Shown here in pieces: positions 55,699 to 64,000 of a stretch of 64,000 bases of DNA. The DNA lies in the NCBI RefSeq assembly GCF_900109755.1, contig NZ_FOAR01000010.1, forward strand, positions 1-64,000, written 5' to 3'. The notes beneath the pieces were generated by a model. That model searched no databases. It had not been told where the DNA came from and saw nothing but the letters and a program-made list of their open reading frames with translations. The DNA comes from Pseudomonas agarici. Its GTDB lineage: Bacteria; Pseudomonadota; Gammaproteobacteria; Pseudomonadales; Pseudomonadaceae. How positions within the stretch are numbered: position 1 is the first letter of the stretch; each line of letters opens with the position of its first letter. The position numbers were made by a program, and so were the translations under genes.

Positions 55699-56307
55699 AA
55701 GGGCTCCCTGCAAACGACAGGCTCTAAGACTAACCCGTGCCGGATACGCGGTATAGCGCAATCGCGGGCACGCCCGTGAACAACCTCAACGGACACGGAC
55801 CATCCCACCTCATCGCCTTGCTGGCCGACCTGTACATCGCATGCAAACCGTTACCTGATCGATAAGGAAACCTATCAAGAACATAATAAGCAGACTTGTC
55901 GATAAAATTAGTGACAGTAAATGTATTACTCTCCGCTCAACGTCGCGGCCATTTATGTCTAAATTAATCTTCATCCAGGCCGGGCCATCACCCCTTCCAA
56001 ACATTCTCTATGGATTCACCGCACACAAACGAAAAATAATCATATGACGTGTGTCCATCATTTCGCAAAAACAAACCTTATACCCATGAAAAATAGTGTA
56101 AATATAGTAAAAATTTAGAGAAAATAGCACTGTGAATTGCAAGAAAATTCGCACAAAATAAAATCAAACAAGATAAAACAAAAAACAACCAAGGTCGCAT
56201 TCAGCTTAAAATCGCAGGCATCTAACATGATGAATTAACCCTACTCACCTTAATCCAAGGTTAATCGTAAACTACCAGTATCGGCCTACTTCTTCTGGAG
56301 ATTCCCT
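55699..56307. other. AT-rich intergenic region before the exported hydrolase gene
   Basis: About 610 bp with no supported gene. A minus-strand frame at 55810-56004 has no ribosome site. The segment 56030-56230 is very AT-rich, unlike the flanking genes, and may contain promoters for the TetR gene and the hydrolase. I see no clear palindrome. Confidence 0.5.
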
Positions 56308-57327
56308 ATGTCGAATGCCCGCGCCCTTGTCCTCGGCAGCCTGTTCCTCGCTGCCTCATTGCCCGCGCTGTCCCATGCCACCGAAGGACCGGCCTACGGT
56401 CAGGAACTGCAAGGTTTCGACTATCCCTATCCGGTCGAACACTTTGCCTTCCAGTCTCAAGGCAAGGCTCTACGGATGGGCTATATGGACGTCAAGCCCA
56501 GCGGGCCGGCCAATGGTCAGAGCGTGGTGCTGATGCACGGCAAGAACTTCTGCGGTGCCACCTGGGAGGAGTCGATCAAGGCTCTGAGCGCGGCCGGCTA
56601 CCGGGTCATCGCCCCGGACCAGATCGGTTTCTGCACCTCCAGCAAACCCGACAGTTACCAGTACACGTTCCAACAATTGGCGAGCAACACTCACGCCCTG
56701 CTGGAAAATCTCGGCCTTCACAAGGCCGTGCTTCTCGGTCACTCCACCGGCGGCATGCTCGCCACTCGCTACGCATTGCTCTACCCCCGGCAGGTCGAGC
56801 GCCTGGCGCTGGTCAACCCCATCGGCCTGGAAGATTGGAAAGCCCTGGGCGTGCCCTATCGCACCGTCGACCAATGGAACGAGCGCGAGTTGAAGCTGAC
56901 TGCCGAGGGCATTCGCAACTACGAACGCAACACCTACTATGCCGGCCACTGGAAACCCGAGTTCGACCGCTGGGTCGATATGCTCGCCGGCCTGAACAAA
57001 GGCCCTGGGCAGGTCGCGGTGGCCTGGAACTCGGCGCTGATCTACGACATGATCTTCACCCAGCCGGTGTACTACGAGTTCAAGGACCTGAAGATGCCCA
57101 CCCTGTTGCTGATCGGCACCGCCGACACCACGGCCATCGGCAGCGATATCGCGCCGCCGGAGGTCAAGGCTCGCCTCGGTCACTATGACGTGCTCGGCAA
57201 GCAGGTGACCAAGCTGATCCCGCACTCGACACTGGTCGAATTCCCCGGCTTGGGCCATGCCCCTCAGATGGAAGAGCCGGCCCGTTTCCACAAGGCCCTG
57301 CTCGGCTGGCTGGCCGCCAAACAATAA
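56308..57327 (+). CDS. Exported alpha/beta hydrolase
   Basis: A 339-residue protein with a signal peptide (SLFLAASLPALSHA, cleavage near 25). Oxyanion-hole region VVLMHGKNFCGATWEES, nucleophile elbow GHSTGG, acid in LIGTADTTAIG and catalytic His in GLGHAPQME complete the alpha/beta-hydrolase triad. The substrate is unknown; the fold covers esterases, lactonases and haloperoxidase-like enzymes. The ATG follows TGGAG. The dehydrogenase gene begins 14 bp downstream, so the two form an operon and may act on one substrate, with the hydrolase releasing a hydroxy acid outside the cytoplasm (inference). Confidence 0.85.
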   Translation: MSNARALVLGSLFLAASLPALSHATEGPAYGQELQGFDYPYPVEHFAFQSQGKALRMGYMDVKPSGPANGQSVVLMHGKNFCGATWEESIKALSAAGYRVIAPDQIGFCTSSKPDSYQYTFQQLASNTHALLENLGLHKAVLLGHSTGGMLATRYALLYPRQVERLALVNPIGLEDWKALGVPYRTVDQWNERELKLTAEGIRNYERNTYYAGHWKPEFDRWVDMLAGLNKGPGQVAVAWNSALIYDMIFTQPVYYEFKDLKMPTLLLIGTADTTAIGSDIAPPEVKARLGHYDVLGKQVTKLIPHSTLVEFPGLGHAPQMEEPARFHKALLGWLAAKQ

Positions 57328-57341
57328 AGAGGAAAGAGGCA

Positions 57342-58295
57342 ATGACGTTGCAGATTGCGGTAATCGATGACTGGCAAGGCGTGGCGGGCGATGTCGTGGA
57401 CTGGTCGGTACTGGAGGTCATCGGTCAGGTGAGCTTTCTCCACGACTACCCCGCCGCCACCGAAATCATGGCCGAACGCCTGGCAGGCTTCGATGTGATC
57501 TGCGTGATGCGTGAGCGCAGCACATTCGACGAGACCCTGCTGCGCCAGCTACCGCGCCTGAAACTGCTGGTGACCGGGGGCATGCGCAATGCCGCGCTGG
57601 ATATCCAGGCCGCGACGGCCCTGGGTATCCCGGTCTGCGGCACGCAAAGCTACAAGCATGCCGCTCCGGAACTGACCTGGGCGCTGATCATGGCCCTGAG
57701 CCGCAACCTGTTGAAAGAAGCCAACGCCCTGCGCGCCGGTGACTGGCAGCAAGGGCTGGGCGGCGATCTCTACGGCAAGACCCTGGGCATTCTCGGTTTG
57801 GGCAGCATCGGCCAGAAAGTCGCTCGCTACGGCCAGGCATTCGGCATGCGGGTGATCGCCTGGAGCGAAAACCTCACGCCCGAACGCGCCGCCGAATCAG
57901 GTGTGGAATATGTCGGCAAACAGGCGCTGTTCGAACAGGCCGACCTGTTGTCCATTCACCTGGTGCTCAGTGATCGTTCCCGTGGCCTGGTGGACGTCCA
58001 GGCACTGGGCTGGATGAAACCGTCCGCCTTGCTGATCAACACCGCTCGCGGGCCGATCGTCGACGAACAGGCGCTGATCCATGCGTTGGAAAACGGCAAG
58101 CTGGCCGGTGCCGCGCTGGATGTCTACGAACAAGAACCACTGCCGAACAACCATCCATTGCGTACCCTGGAGAATGTCCTGGCGACTCCCCATATCGGTT
58201 ATGTCAGCGAGAATAACTACCGGATGTTCTACAGCCAGATGATCGAGGACATCCAGGCCTGGGCGGCTGGACAGCCGATCCGGCGCTTGGGCTAA
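57342..58295 (+). CDS. D-2-hydroxyacid dehydrogenase family protein
   Basis: A 317-residue NAD(P)-dependent enzyme with ribosome site AGAGGAAAGAGG. The Rossmann motif is TLGILGLGSIGQKVARYGQAFG. The catalytic residues are Arg in LLINTARGPIVDE (as the family Arg region), Glu in DVYEQEPL and His in ATPHIGYVSE. It should reduce or oxidise a 2-keto/2-hydroxy acid. It is cotranscribed with the exported hydrolase. Confidence 0.88.
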   Translation: MTLQIAVIDDWQGVAGDVVDWSVLEVIGQVSFLHDYPAATEIMAERLAGFDVICVMRERSTFDETLLRQLPRLKLLVTGGMRNAALDIQAATALGIPVCGTQSYKHAAPELTWALIMALSRNLLKEANALRAGDWQQGLGGDLYGKTLGILGLGSIGQKVARYGQAFGMRVIAWSENLTPERAAESGVEYVGKQALFEQADLLSIHLVLSDRSRGLVDVQALGWMKPSALLINTARGPIVDEQALIHALENGKLAGAALDVYEQEPLPNNHPLRTLENVLATPHIGYVSENNYRMFYSQMIEDIQAWAAGQPIRRLG

Positions 58296-58823
58296 GCAGT
58301 TGCCTGCCCAGATCAGCCTATGGTGCAACTATTCCCCGACCCAGTGATCGAGGGATAGATCAGCGGGCTCTCTATCTGGGCGTATCACCCGCTGCTCCGC
58401 AATCATTAACGCACCATTCTTGAGCGACTGGGCTTGGAACTGGCGTCAGTGAGGAGCAATCCTCCCACGGTGTCCTTCAGCGGTGACGACGCTAGCGTCC
58501 GGACCTTAAGTCATATCGTCGGATATTTCCCACCTATTCGTCTAAGCGATGGCATCTCTTATACGCTGTTTGTTCAGGTCTATTGACCGCTCGGTCATTT
58601 CGTCGAGAAAAAGTCGAAACTTCTCAATAGTCGACCGGTCAGCTTAAAGGTAGGGCGTCTGTTTCGGCAGTCATGGGCACAGGCGTTCCCCCACTCTTTC
58701 ATGTTCCGGTGCATTGGGCGGTGGTCGCCCAATCGCCCTGAATAGGTGTGGCCGACCAAAGGATGTGGTTTCGGCACGCTGTGTGAAAGGTTTGAGTCAC
58801 ATCAAATAAAATAGGAGAGGCAC
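58296..58823. promoter_or_regulatory. Region upstream of glgA with two palindromes
   Basis: About 530 bp without a gene. TGACCGCTCGGTCA at 58584-58597 is a 14-bp palindrome of TetR-operator type, and GACCGGTC at 58633-58640 is a second, shorter one. Between them AAGTCGAAACTTCTC recurs in part as TCGAGAAAAAGTCGA. These sit 185-240 bp before the glgA start and could regulate the glycogen/trehalose genes; no matching regulator is adjacent. Confidence 0.45.
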
Positions 58824-60389
58824 ATGATCAGCGCTGCGTTGGAAGTTCAGGGGGAGGGTTTGAATCAAGCCAGCGAACCGGTCCACGTGTCAGTCCCCTT
58901 GGCGGGAGGGAAGACGTTGTCACCGCCAGTAGCCATCAACTCCAACAAGAAGAAAGTCCTGTTTGTCACCTCGGAATTCGCCGATCTGGTCAAAGCCGGT
59001 GGCCTGGGCGATGTCTCGGCGGCGTTGCCCAGGGCCATGCGTCATCTGCACGATGTGCGGGTACTGATTCCTGGTTACTCGCAGGTGCTGCACAGCGACA
59101 ACCCGATCCACCTTGTCGGCGAACTGGGTGGCCATGCTGCCTTGCCACCGTGCAAGATCGGTCGTATGGACATGCCCGACGGCTTGGTAATCTACGTACT
59201 GATCTGCCCCGAGTTATTCGAGCGTGAAGGCACCCCCTATGGCGCCAACAACGGGCGCGATTGGCCGGACAACCATATCCGCTTCGCCCGCCTGGGCCTG
59301 GCCGCCGCCGATATCGCTGCCAACCTGGCACAGATCCACTGGACCCCCGACCTGGTCCATGCCCACGACTGGCCGGCTGGCCTGGCTCCGGCCTATATGC
59401 ACTGGCGCGGCCAGCACACGCCGACCCTGTTCACCATCCATAACCTCGCCTACCAGGGCGTGGTCAGCCTGGCCTGCTGCCCGGAGTTGGGGATCCCGCC
59501 CCACGCCCTGCAACAGGAGGGCATGGAGTTCTACGGCAAGCTGTCGTTTCTTAAGGCCGGTATGGCCTATTCGAGCCATATCACCACGGTCAGCGCCACT
59601 TACGCCGAGGAAATCACCACCCCGGAGTTTGGGTGCGGCCTCGACGGTTTCCTCGCCAGCAAGACCTACCAGGGCCTGCTCAGCGGCATTCCTAACGGTA
59701 TCGATGAAAGCTGGGATGCGGCCACCGACAGCCACCTGGTCTGCCCGTTCAATATCGGCGACTGGGACAGCAAGGCCACCAACATCGCCCATGTGCGCCA
59801 GTTGTTCGGCCTGGAGCCCTCCAGCGGCCCGCTGTTCGCCGTGGTCTCGCGATTGGTCTACCAGAAGGGCCTGGACCTGACCGAAGCGGTCAGCGAATTT
59901 ATCGTCCGCGCTGGCGGCCAGATCGCCATTATCGGCCGTGGCGAGCCGGAAGCAGAACAGGCGTTGCGCCAGCTGGCCCTGCGTTTCCCAGGCCAGATCG
60001 GTGTGCGCATCGGCTTCAATGAAACCGATGCGCGGCGGATGTTCGCCGGCAGTGATTTCCTGCTGATGCCTTCACGCTACGAACCCTGTGGATTGAGCCA
60101 GATGTATGCCCAGCGTTTCGGCTCGTTGCCGGTGGCGCGCAATACCGGCGGCCTGGCCGACACCATCGAGGACGGCGTAACCGGTTTCCTCTTCGACGAA
60201 TCCACCGTACAAAGCTACGAAGCAGCCCTGCACCGGGCCTTCAAGGTCTTCGCCTATCCGCCGCTGTTCAATGCCATGCGCTGCCGGGCGATGGCCGCGC
60301 CGTTCAACTGGTGTAAGGCGGTGGAACCCTATGCGCAACTGTATGAAACCTTGGTGGCCAATTCCCGGAGCAGTTCAGGCGAGCGCTGA
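58824..60389 (+). CDS. glgA: Glycogen synthase
   Basis: A 521-residue GT5 glycosyltransferase. KAGGLGDVSAALPRAM is the ADP-glucose-binding motif of bacterial GlgA, VHAHDWPAGL and TIHNLAYQGVV follow, and SRYEPCGLSQMYAQRFGSLPVARNTGGLADT (core PSRYEPCGLSQ and NTGGLADT) is the donor-site end. It adds glucose from ADP-glucose to alpha-1,4-glucan. The N-terminal 40 residues or so precede the catalytic start and are longer than in the E. coli enzyme. ATG follows AGGAGAGG. treZ starts 15 bp downstream. Confidence 0.93.
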   Translation: MISAALEVQGEGLNQASEPVHVSVPLAGGKTLSPPVAINSNKKKVLFVTSEFADLVKAGGLGDVSAALPRAMRHLHDVRVLIPGYSQVLHSDNPIHLVGELGGHAALPPCKIGRMDMPDGLVIYVLICPELFEREGTPYGANNGRDWPDNHIRFARLGLAAADIAANLAQIHWTPDLVHAHDWPAGLAPAYMHWRGQHTPTLFTIHNLAYQGVVSLACCPELGIPPHALQQEGMEFYGKLSFLKAGMAYSSHITTVSATYAEEITTPEFGCGLDGFLASKTYQGLLSGIPNGIDESWDAATDSHLVCPFNIGDWDSKATNIAHVRQLFGLEPSSGPLFAVVSRLVYQKGLDLTEAVSEFIVRAGGQIAIIGRGEPEAEQALRQLALRFPGQIGVRIGFNETDARRMFAGSDFLLMPSRYEPCGLSQMYAQRFGSLPVARNTGGLADTIEDGVTGFLFDESTVQSYEAALHRAFKVFAYPPLFNAMRCRAMAAPFNWCKAVEPYAQLYETLVANSRSSSGER

Positions 60390-60403
60390 GGAGGCCTTCA
60401 GAG

Positions 60404-62209
60404 ATGCCGATAGGGACTTCGCAAACCTGGCCTCACGGTGCCATCATGCTGGACGCGGAACATACCCGCTTTGCACTCTGGGCACCGGACAGCCGTTACG
60501 TCAGCGTCGAACTGGAGGATGGCCGCTCGCTGGCCATGTCACCGAAGCACGACGGCTGGTTCACCCTGCAAACCTGCTGCGCGGCCGGCACCCGCTACCG
60601 CTACAACATCGAGGGTGACCTGCTGGTCTGCGATCCGGCTTCCCGCGCCCAGGCCGGTGGCGTGCGGGCCGCGAGCGTGGTGGTCGATCCGCTCGCCTAT
60701 CATTGGCAGCATAACGATTGGCAAGGGCGGCCCTGGCATACGGCGGTGATCTACGAGCTGCATGTCGGTGCCTTCGGCGGCTATCGTGCGCTGGAGCGAC
60801 ACCTGCCGCGCCTGGCCGCGCTGGGGATCACCGCCATCGAATTGATGCCCCTCGCCGAGTTTCCCGGCAAGCGCAACTGGGGTTATGACGGTGTGCTGCC
60901 CTATGCTCCGCACGCCGCCTATGGTTCGCCCGAAGAGCTCAAGCACCTGATCGATAGCGCCCATGGCCATGGCCTGATGGTGATTCTCGACGTGGTCTAC
61001 AACCACTTCGGCCCAGACGGCAATTTGCTCGGGCACTATGCCAAGGACTTCTTCCTGGAAGATCGCCAGACACCCTGGGGCGCGGCCATCGACTTCCGCC
61101 GCCGGCAAGTGCGCGACTTCTTTATCGACAATGCCCTGATGTGGCTACAGGAATACCGTTTTGACGGCCTGCGATTGGATGCCGTGCATGCCATCAACGA
61201 CAGTGCCTTCCTGCGCGAGCTGTCTGACAAAGTGCGCCAGCAGCTCGACCCCACACGGCAGGTCTGGTTGACCGTGGAGAACGAACTCAACCAGGCCAGC
61301 CTGCTGGAAGAGACCTACGACGGACAATGGAACGATGACGGTCACAACGCCCTGCATGTGTTGCTGACCGGCGAGATCGAGTCCTATTACGCCGATTATG
61401 CACGGCAAACCACCACCAAACTGGCACGCTGCCTGAGTCAGGGTTTTGTCTACCAGGGCCATCTCAACCGTCACGGCCAGAGTCGCGGCGAACCGAGTGC
61501 GCACCTGCCGCCCACGGCCTTTATTCTGTTCCTGCAGAACCACGACCAGATCGGAAACCGGGCCCTCGGCGAGCGCCTCAACCAACTGTGCCCCGCTCCA
61601 GCCCTGCGCGCGGCCACGGTGCTGTTGCTGTTGTCGCCGATGATCCCGCTGATGTTCATGGGCGACGAGATCGGTGCCGAGGAACCTTTCCTGTTCTTCA
61701 CCGATTACCAGGGTGAGCTGGCCGATGCCGTGCGCGAAGGCCGGCGTGCGGAGTTCGCCGAGTTCGAAGGTTTCGCCGACCCGCAACGGCGTGCGCATAT
61801 CCCCGACCCGAACGCTACGAGCACTTTCGAGGCTTCATGCCCGGACCTCGACTCTCCCGTCCATTTCACCCGCCAGGCCACGGCGCGACTCTACCGGCAG
61901 TTATTGGCGATTCGTCACCGCGAATTGATACCCAGGCTGCCCGGCACCCAGGCGCTAGGCGCCGACGTGCTGGCTGACGGCGCCCTCAGTGCGCGGTGGC
62001 GGTTGGGCGACGGTAGCCTGCTGCGCATCGACCTGAATCTCAGTGCCGCTCCCGTCGATCATCGCGCCGACAGCACCGCCCGCTGGTTGTTCGAAAGTAG
62101 TCAGGGCGCTACCCGACAACTGGACCACGGTTGCCTGGCGCCTTACTGCGCCCTGGTCAGCCTGAGCACCGATGAAGACTTATCGTCCCTTGATGGAGAA
62201 TTCCCGTGA
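60404..62209 (+). CDS. treZ: Malto-oligosyltrehalose trehalohydrolase
   Basis: A 601-residue GH13 enzyme. An N-terminal CBM48-like domain (about 10-95) is followed by the barrel with VIYELHVGAFG, LDVVYNHFGPDGN, the nucleophile Asp in DGLRLDAVHAIND, the acid Glu in TVENELNQASL and FLQNHDQIGNRALG. It releases trehalose from malto-oligosyltrehalose made by TreY. The gene is 15 bp after glgA and overlaps malQ at its stop. Confidence 0.93.
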   Translation: MPIGTSQTWPHGAIMLDAEHTRFALWAPDSRYVSVELEDGRSLAMSPKHDGWFTLQTCCAAGTRYRYNIEGDLLVCDPASRAQAGGVRAASVVVDPLAYHWQHNDWQGRPWHTAVIYELHVGAFGGYRALERHLPRLAALGITAIELMPLAEFPGKRNWGYDGVLPYAPHAAYGSPEELKHLIDSAHGHGLMVILDVVYNHFGPDGNLLGHYAKDFFLEDRQTPWGAAIDFRRRQVRDFFIDNALMWLQEYRFDGLRLDAVHAINDSAFLRELSDKVRQQLDPTRQVWLTVENELNQASLLEETYDGQWNDDGHNALHVLLTGEIESYYADYARQTTTKLARCLSQGFVYQGHLNRHGQSRGEPSAHLPPTAFILFLQNHDQIGNRALGERLNQLCPAPALRAATVLLLLSPMIPLMFMGDEIGAEEPFLFFTDYQGELADAVREGRRAEFAEFEGFADPQRRAHIPDPNATSTFEASCPDLDSPVHFTRQATARLYRQLLAIRHRELIPRLPGTQALGADVLADGALSARWRLGDGSLLRIDLNLSAAPVDHRADSTARWLFESSQGATRQLDHGCLAPYCALVSLSTDEDLSSLDGEFP

Positions 62210-64000
62210 GCGATACGCAGTTGGAAATGCTTGCGAGCCAAGCGGGCCTGGCCGTTGACTGGATCGATGCCAATGGTCGTCCTCAAAAGGTCCGCTCCGA
62301 AGTCCTGCGCAAGGTCCTGGCCGGCCTCGGGCATCCGGCCGATGACGATGCCGCCATTGAAAGCAGCCTGTTAGAGCTGCTGCGAATCCAACAGGACAGG
62401 CGCTTGCCGCCGCTGCTGACAGCAGACGTCGGCCAGGGGCTGGACCTCGCCCACTACTTCGCCCCCGACACGCCTTGTGAGATTCACCTGGAAGACGGCA
62501 CACTGCTCAACCTGCGGCTGGACAACAACGCGGTGTTGCCAGGACAGGTACCGGTCGGCTACCAAAGCGTGAGTATCGAAGGTCAGCATTTCACCCTGGC
62601 CGTCGCTCCCGAGACTTGCCACAGCACGGCCGCCGCCACTGGCGCCCGAACACCCCGGGCCTGGGGCCTGAGTGCCCAGCTCTACAGCTTGCGACGTCCC
62701 GGCGATGGCGGCTTCGGCGACACCCTGGCCCTGGAAAACCTGGTACGGGCAGCTGGCGAGCGAGGTGCCGATGCCCTGGCCATCAGTCCGTTGCATGCGA
62801 TGTTCAGTTGTGACCCGCAGCGCTACAGCCCTTATTCGCCTTCCAGCCGCCTGTTCCTCAACAGTCTGTACGCCGCGCCGGGGGCTATCCTCGGGGAGCG
62901 TGCCCTGCGCATGGCCATCGACACCGCCGGGTTGACCGATGAACTGCAAGCTCTGGAACAGTTGCCGCTGATCGACTGGCCCCGTGCGGCCCGTGCCCGA
63001 CAACGACTGCTACGCGCCTTGTACGAGGGTTTCCGTCTCGGCGACCACCCCCTCGGCGCAGACTTCAATAGCTTTCGCCAGGCCGGTGGCGAAGCCCTGG
63101 AGAATCACTGTCGCTTCGAAGCGCTACAGGCCCTACGGGTTGCTCGCGGCGAAAGCAGCGACTGGCGTCACTGGCCCGAGGAATGGCGTCAGCCACGCGG
63201 CGCGGCACTGGAGCGCTTCGCTGAGGAACACGTTGAAGACATCGGCTTCTACGCTTTCAGCCAATGGCTGATCGCCCGCTGCCTGGAGCGCGCACAGGAC
63301 GCGGCCTTGGGCAGCGGCATGCGCATCGGGCTGATCGCCGACCTCGCCGTTGGCGCAGACGGCGGCGGCAGCCAGGCCTGGAGCCGGCAGGATGAACTGC
63401 TGGCCGAACTCACCGTCGGTGCACCGCCCGATATCCTCAACCGCTCGGGACAGAGCTGGGGCATTTCCGCCTTCGCCCCCGAAGGCCTGAAGCGCCATGG
63501 TTTCCGCGCGTTCATCGAAATGCTGCGGGCCAACTTCGCCCACGCCGGCGGCCTGCGCATCGACCACGTGATGGGCCTGCAACGACTTTGGCTGATTCCC
63601 CTCGGCTCGCCGGCGAGCGACGGCGCCTATCTCTATTATCCTCTGGACGATCTGCTGCGTCTGCTGACCCTGGAGTCCTCGCGACACCAGGCCATCGTCC
63701 TCGGCGAAGACCTCGGCACGGTGCCCGAGGGCCTGCGGGAAAAACTCAGTGCCCGAGCGATCCTCGGCATGCGTGTGCTGCTGTTCGAGCAGGAGCACGA
63801 CCATCGTTTCAAACCGATTCTCGACTGGCCGGACAATGCCCTGGCCACCACCAGTACCCACGACCTGCCCACCCTAAACGGCTGGTGGCATGCACGGGAC
63901 ATCGACTGGAATATCCGTCTCGGGCTGATCGACACCCCGACCGCCGATCACTGGCGCCAGACCCGCCAGCACGAACGCGAAGGCTTGCGCCGAGCCCTGA
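62206..64000 (+). CDS. malQ: 4-alpha-glucanotransferase (amylomaltase), 3'-partial
   Basis: Reads from a GTG at 62206, overlapping the treZ stop (GTGA), open to the window end: 598 codons are visible. GH77 landmarks: WGLSAQLYSLR, GFGDTLALENLV, ALAISPLHAMF, SPYSPSSRLFLN, IGLIADLAVGADGGGS, the nucleophile region LRIDHVMGLQRLW, and acid Glu in VLGEDLGTVPEGL. It redistributes alpha-1,4-glucan chains to supply TreY/TreZ and glycogen turnover. It is the third gene of the glgA-treZ-malQ operon. Confidence 0.92.
   Translation, partial: MSDTQLEMLASQAGLAVDWIDANGRPQKVRSEVLRKVLAGLGHPADDDAAIESSLLELLRIQQDRRLPPLLTADVGQGLDLAHYFAPDTPCEIHLEDGTLLNLRLDNNAVLPGQVPVGYQSVSIEGQHFTLAVAPETCHSTAAATGARTPRAWGLSAQLYSLRRPGDGGFGDTLALENLVRAAGERGADALAISPLHAMFSCDPQRYSPYSPSSRLFLNSLYAAPGAILGERALRMAIDTAGLTDELQALEQLPLIDWPRAARARQRLLRALYEGFRLGDHPLGADFNSFRQAGGEALENHCRFEALQALRVARGESSDWRHWPEEWRQPRGAALERFAEEHVEDIGFYAFSQWLIARCLERAQDAALGSGMRIGLIADLAVGADGGGSQAWSRQDELLAELTVGAPPDILNRSGQSWGISAFAPEGLKRHGFRAFIEMLRANFAHAGGLRIDHVMGLQRLWLIPLGSPASDGAYLYYPLDDLLRLLTLESSRHQAIVLGEDLGTVPEGLREKLSARAILGMRVLLFEQEHDHRFKPILDWPDNALATTSTHDLPTLNGWWHARDIDWNIRLGLIDTPTADHWRQTRQHEREGLRRAL

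Overview
The window is chromosomal DNA from a Pseudomonas, most likely of the P. fluorescens group. The grounds are the high GC content, Pseudomonas-type gene blocks (itaconate operon with a TRAP transporter, glgA-treZ-malQ, preTA pyrimidine catabolism, a RarD protein) and close resemblance of many proteins to Pseudomonas families. This rests on reading the sequence; no database search was run. I found no rRNA, tRNA or CRISPR array.

Layout. (1) 1-3740: the 3' part of a DUF2235 (Tle1-like) type VI secretion lipase effector, followed by three tandem copies of a lipoprotein gene, its probable immunity protein. The copies repeat with a period of exactly 791 bp, and each of the two spacers carries a relic of an effector 3' end. 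(2) 3950-14371, minus strand: a biosynthetic operon with a 2821-residue FAAL-ACP-ACP-KS-AT-DH-KR-ACP-TE megasynthase, an MDR-superfamily reductase and an O-methyltransferase-like protein. It looks like a one-module assembly line that activates a fatty acid, extends it once, releases it and may methylate it. One ACP lacks its phosphopantetheine serine, and no ER domain is present in cis. (3) 15001-18073: secreted nuclease, rRNA-type methyltransferase, RarD permease. (4) 18305-26103: thiol locus with an ABC amino-acid importer, a cysteine dioxygenase-family enzyme, a four-rhodanese/PLP-lyase fusion and a divergent LysR regulator. (5) 26312-32723: RstA/RstB-like two-component system divergent from an RND adaptor and pump. 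(6) 32831-33946: AzoR-type reductase and an AhpD-like protein. (7) 34250-43952: itaconate catabolism (ich, acyl-CoA dehydrogenase, MmgE/PrpD, ict, ccl, DctPQM) with a divergent LysR regulator and a perfect palindrome at the divergent promoter. (8) 44085-47168: transaldolase, DHA2-type MFS exporter, VOC protein. (9) 47269-55698: reductive pyrimidine degradation (preT, preA, dihydropyrimidinase, ureidopropionase-type amidohydrolase, NCS1 importer, TetR regulator). (10) 56308-58295: exported alpha/beta hydrolase and a 2-hydroxyacid dehydrogenase. (11) 58824-64000: glgA, treZ and a malQ cut by the window end, for glycogen/trehalose metabolism.

Non-coding structure. A 165-bp element with inverted ends (CTAGTGGCCTG / CAGGCCACTAG) occurs at 18138 and, inverted, at 26100. 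Shortened relatives lie at 26261 and 52240. The elements at 26100-26315 supply the stop codons of both flanking convergent genes. A 36-nt hairpin family occurs at 36216 and 45014.

The least ordinary parts are the FAAL-PKS operon and the immunity-gene array with effector-tail scars. Both lie in the first 15 kb, which reads as an accessory region.
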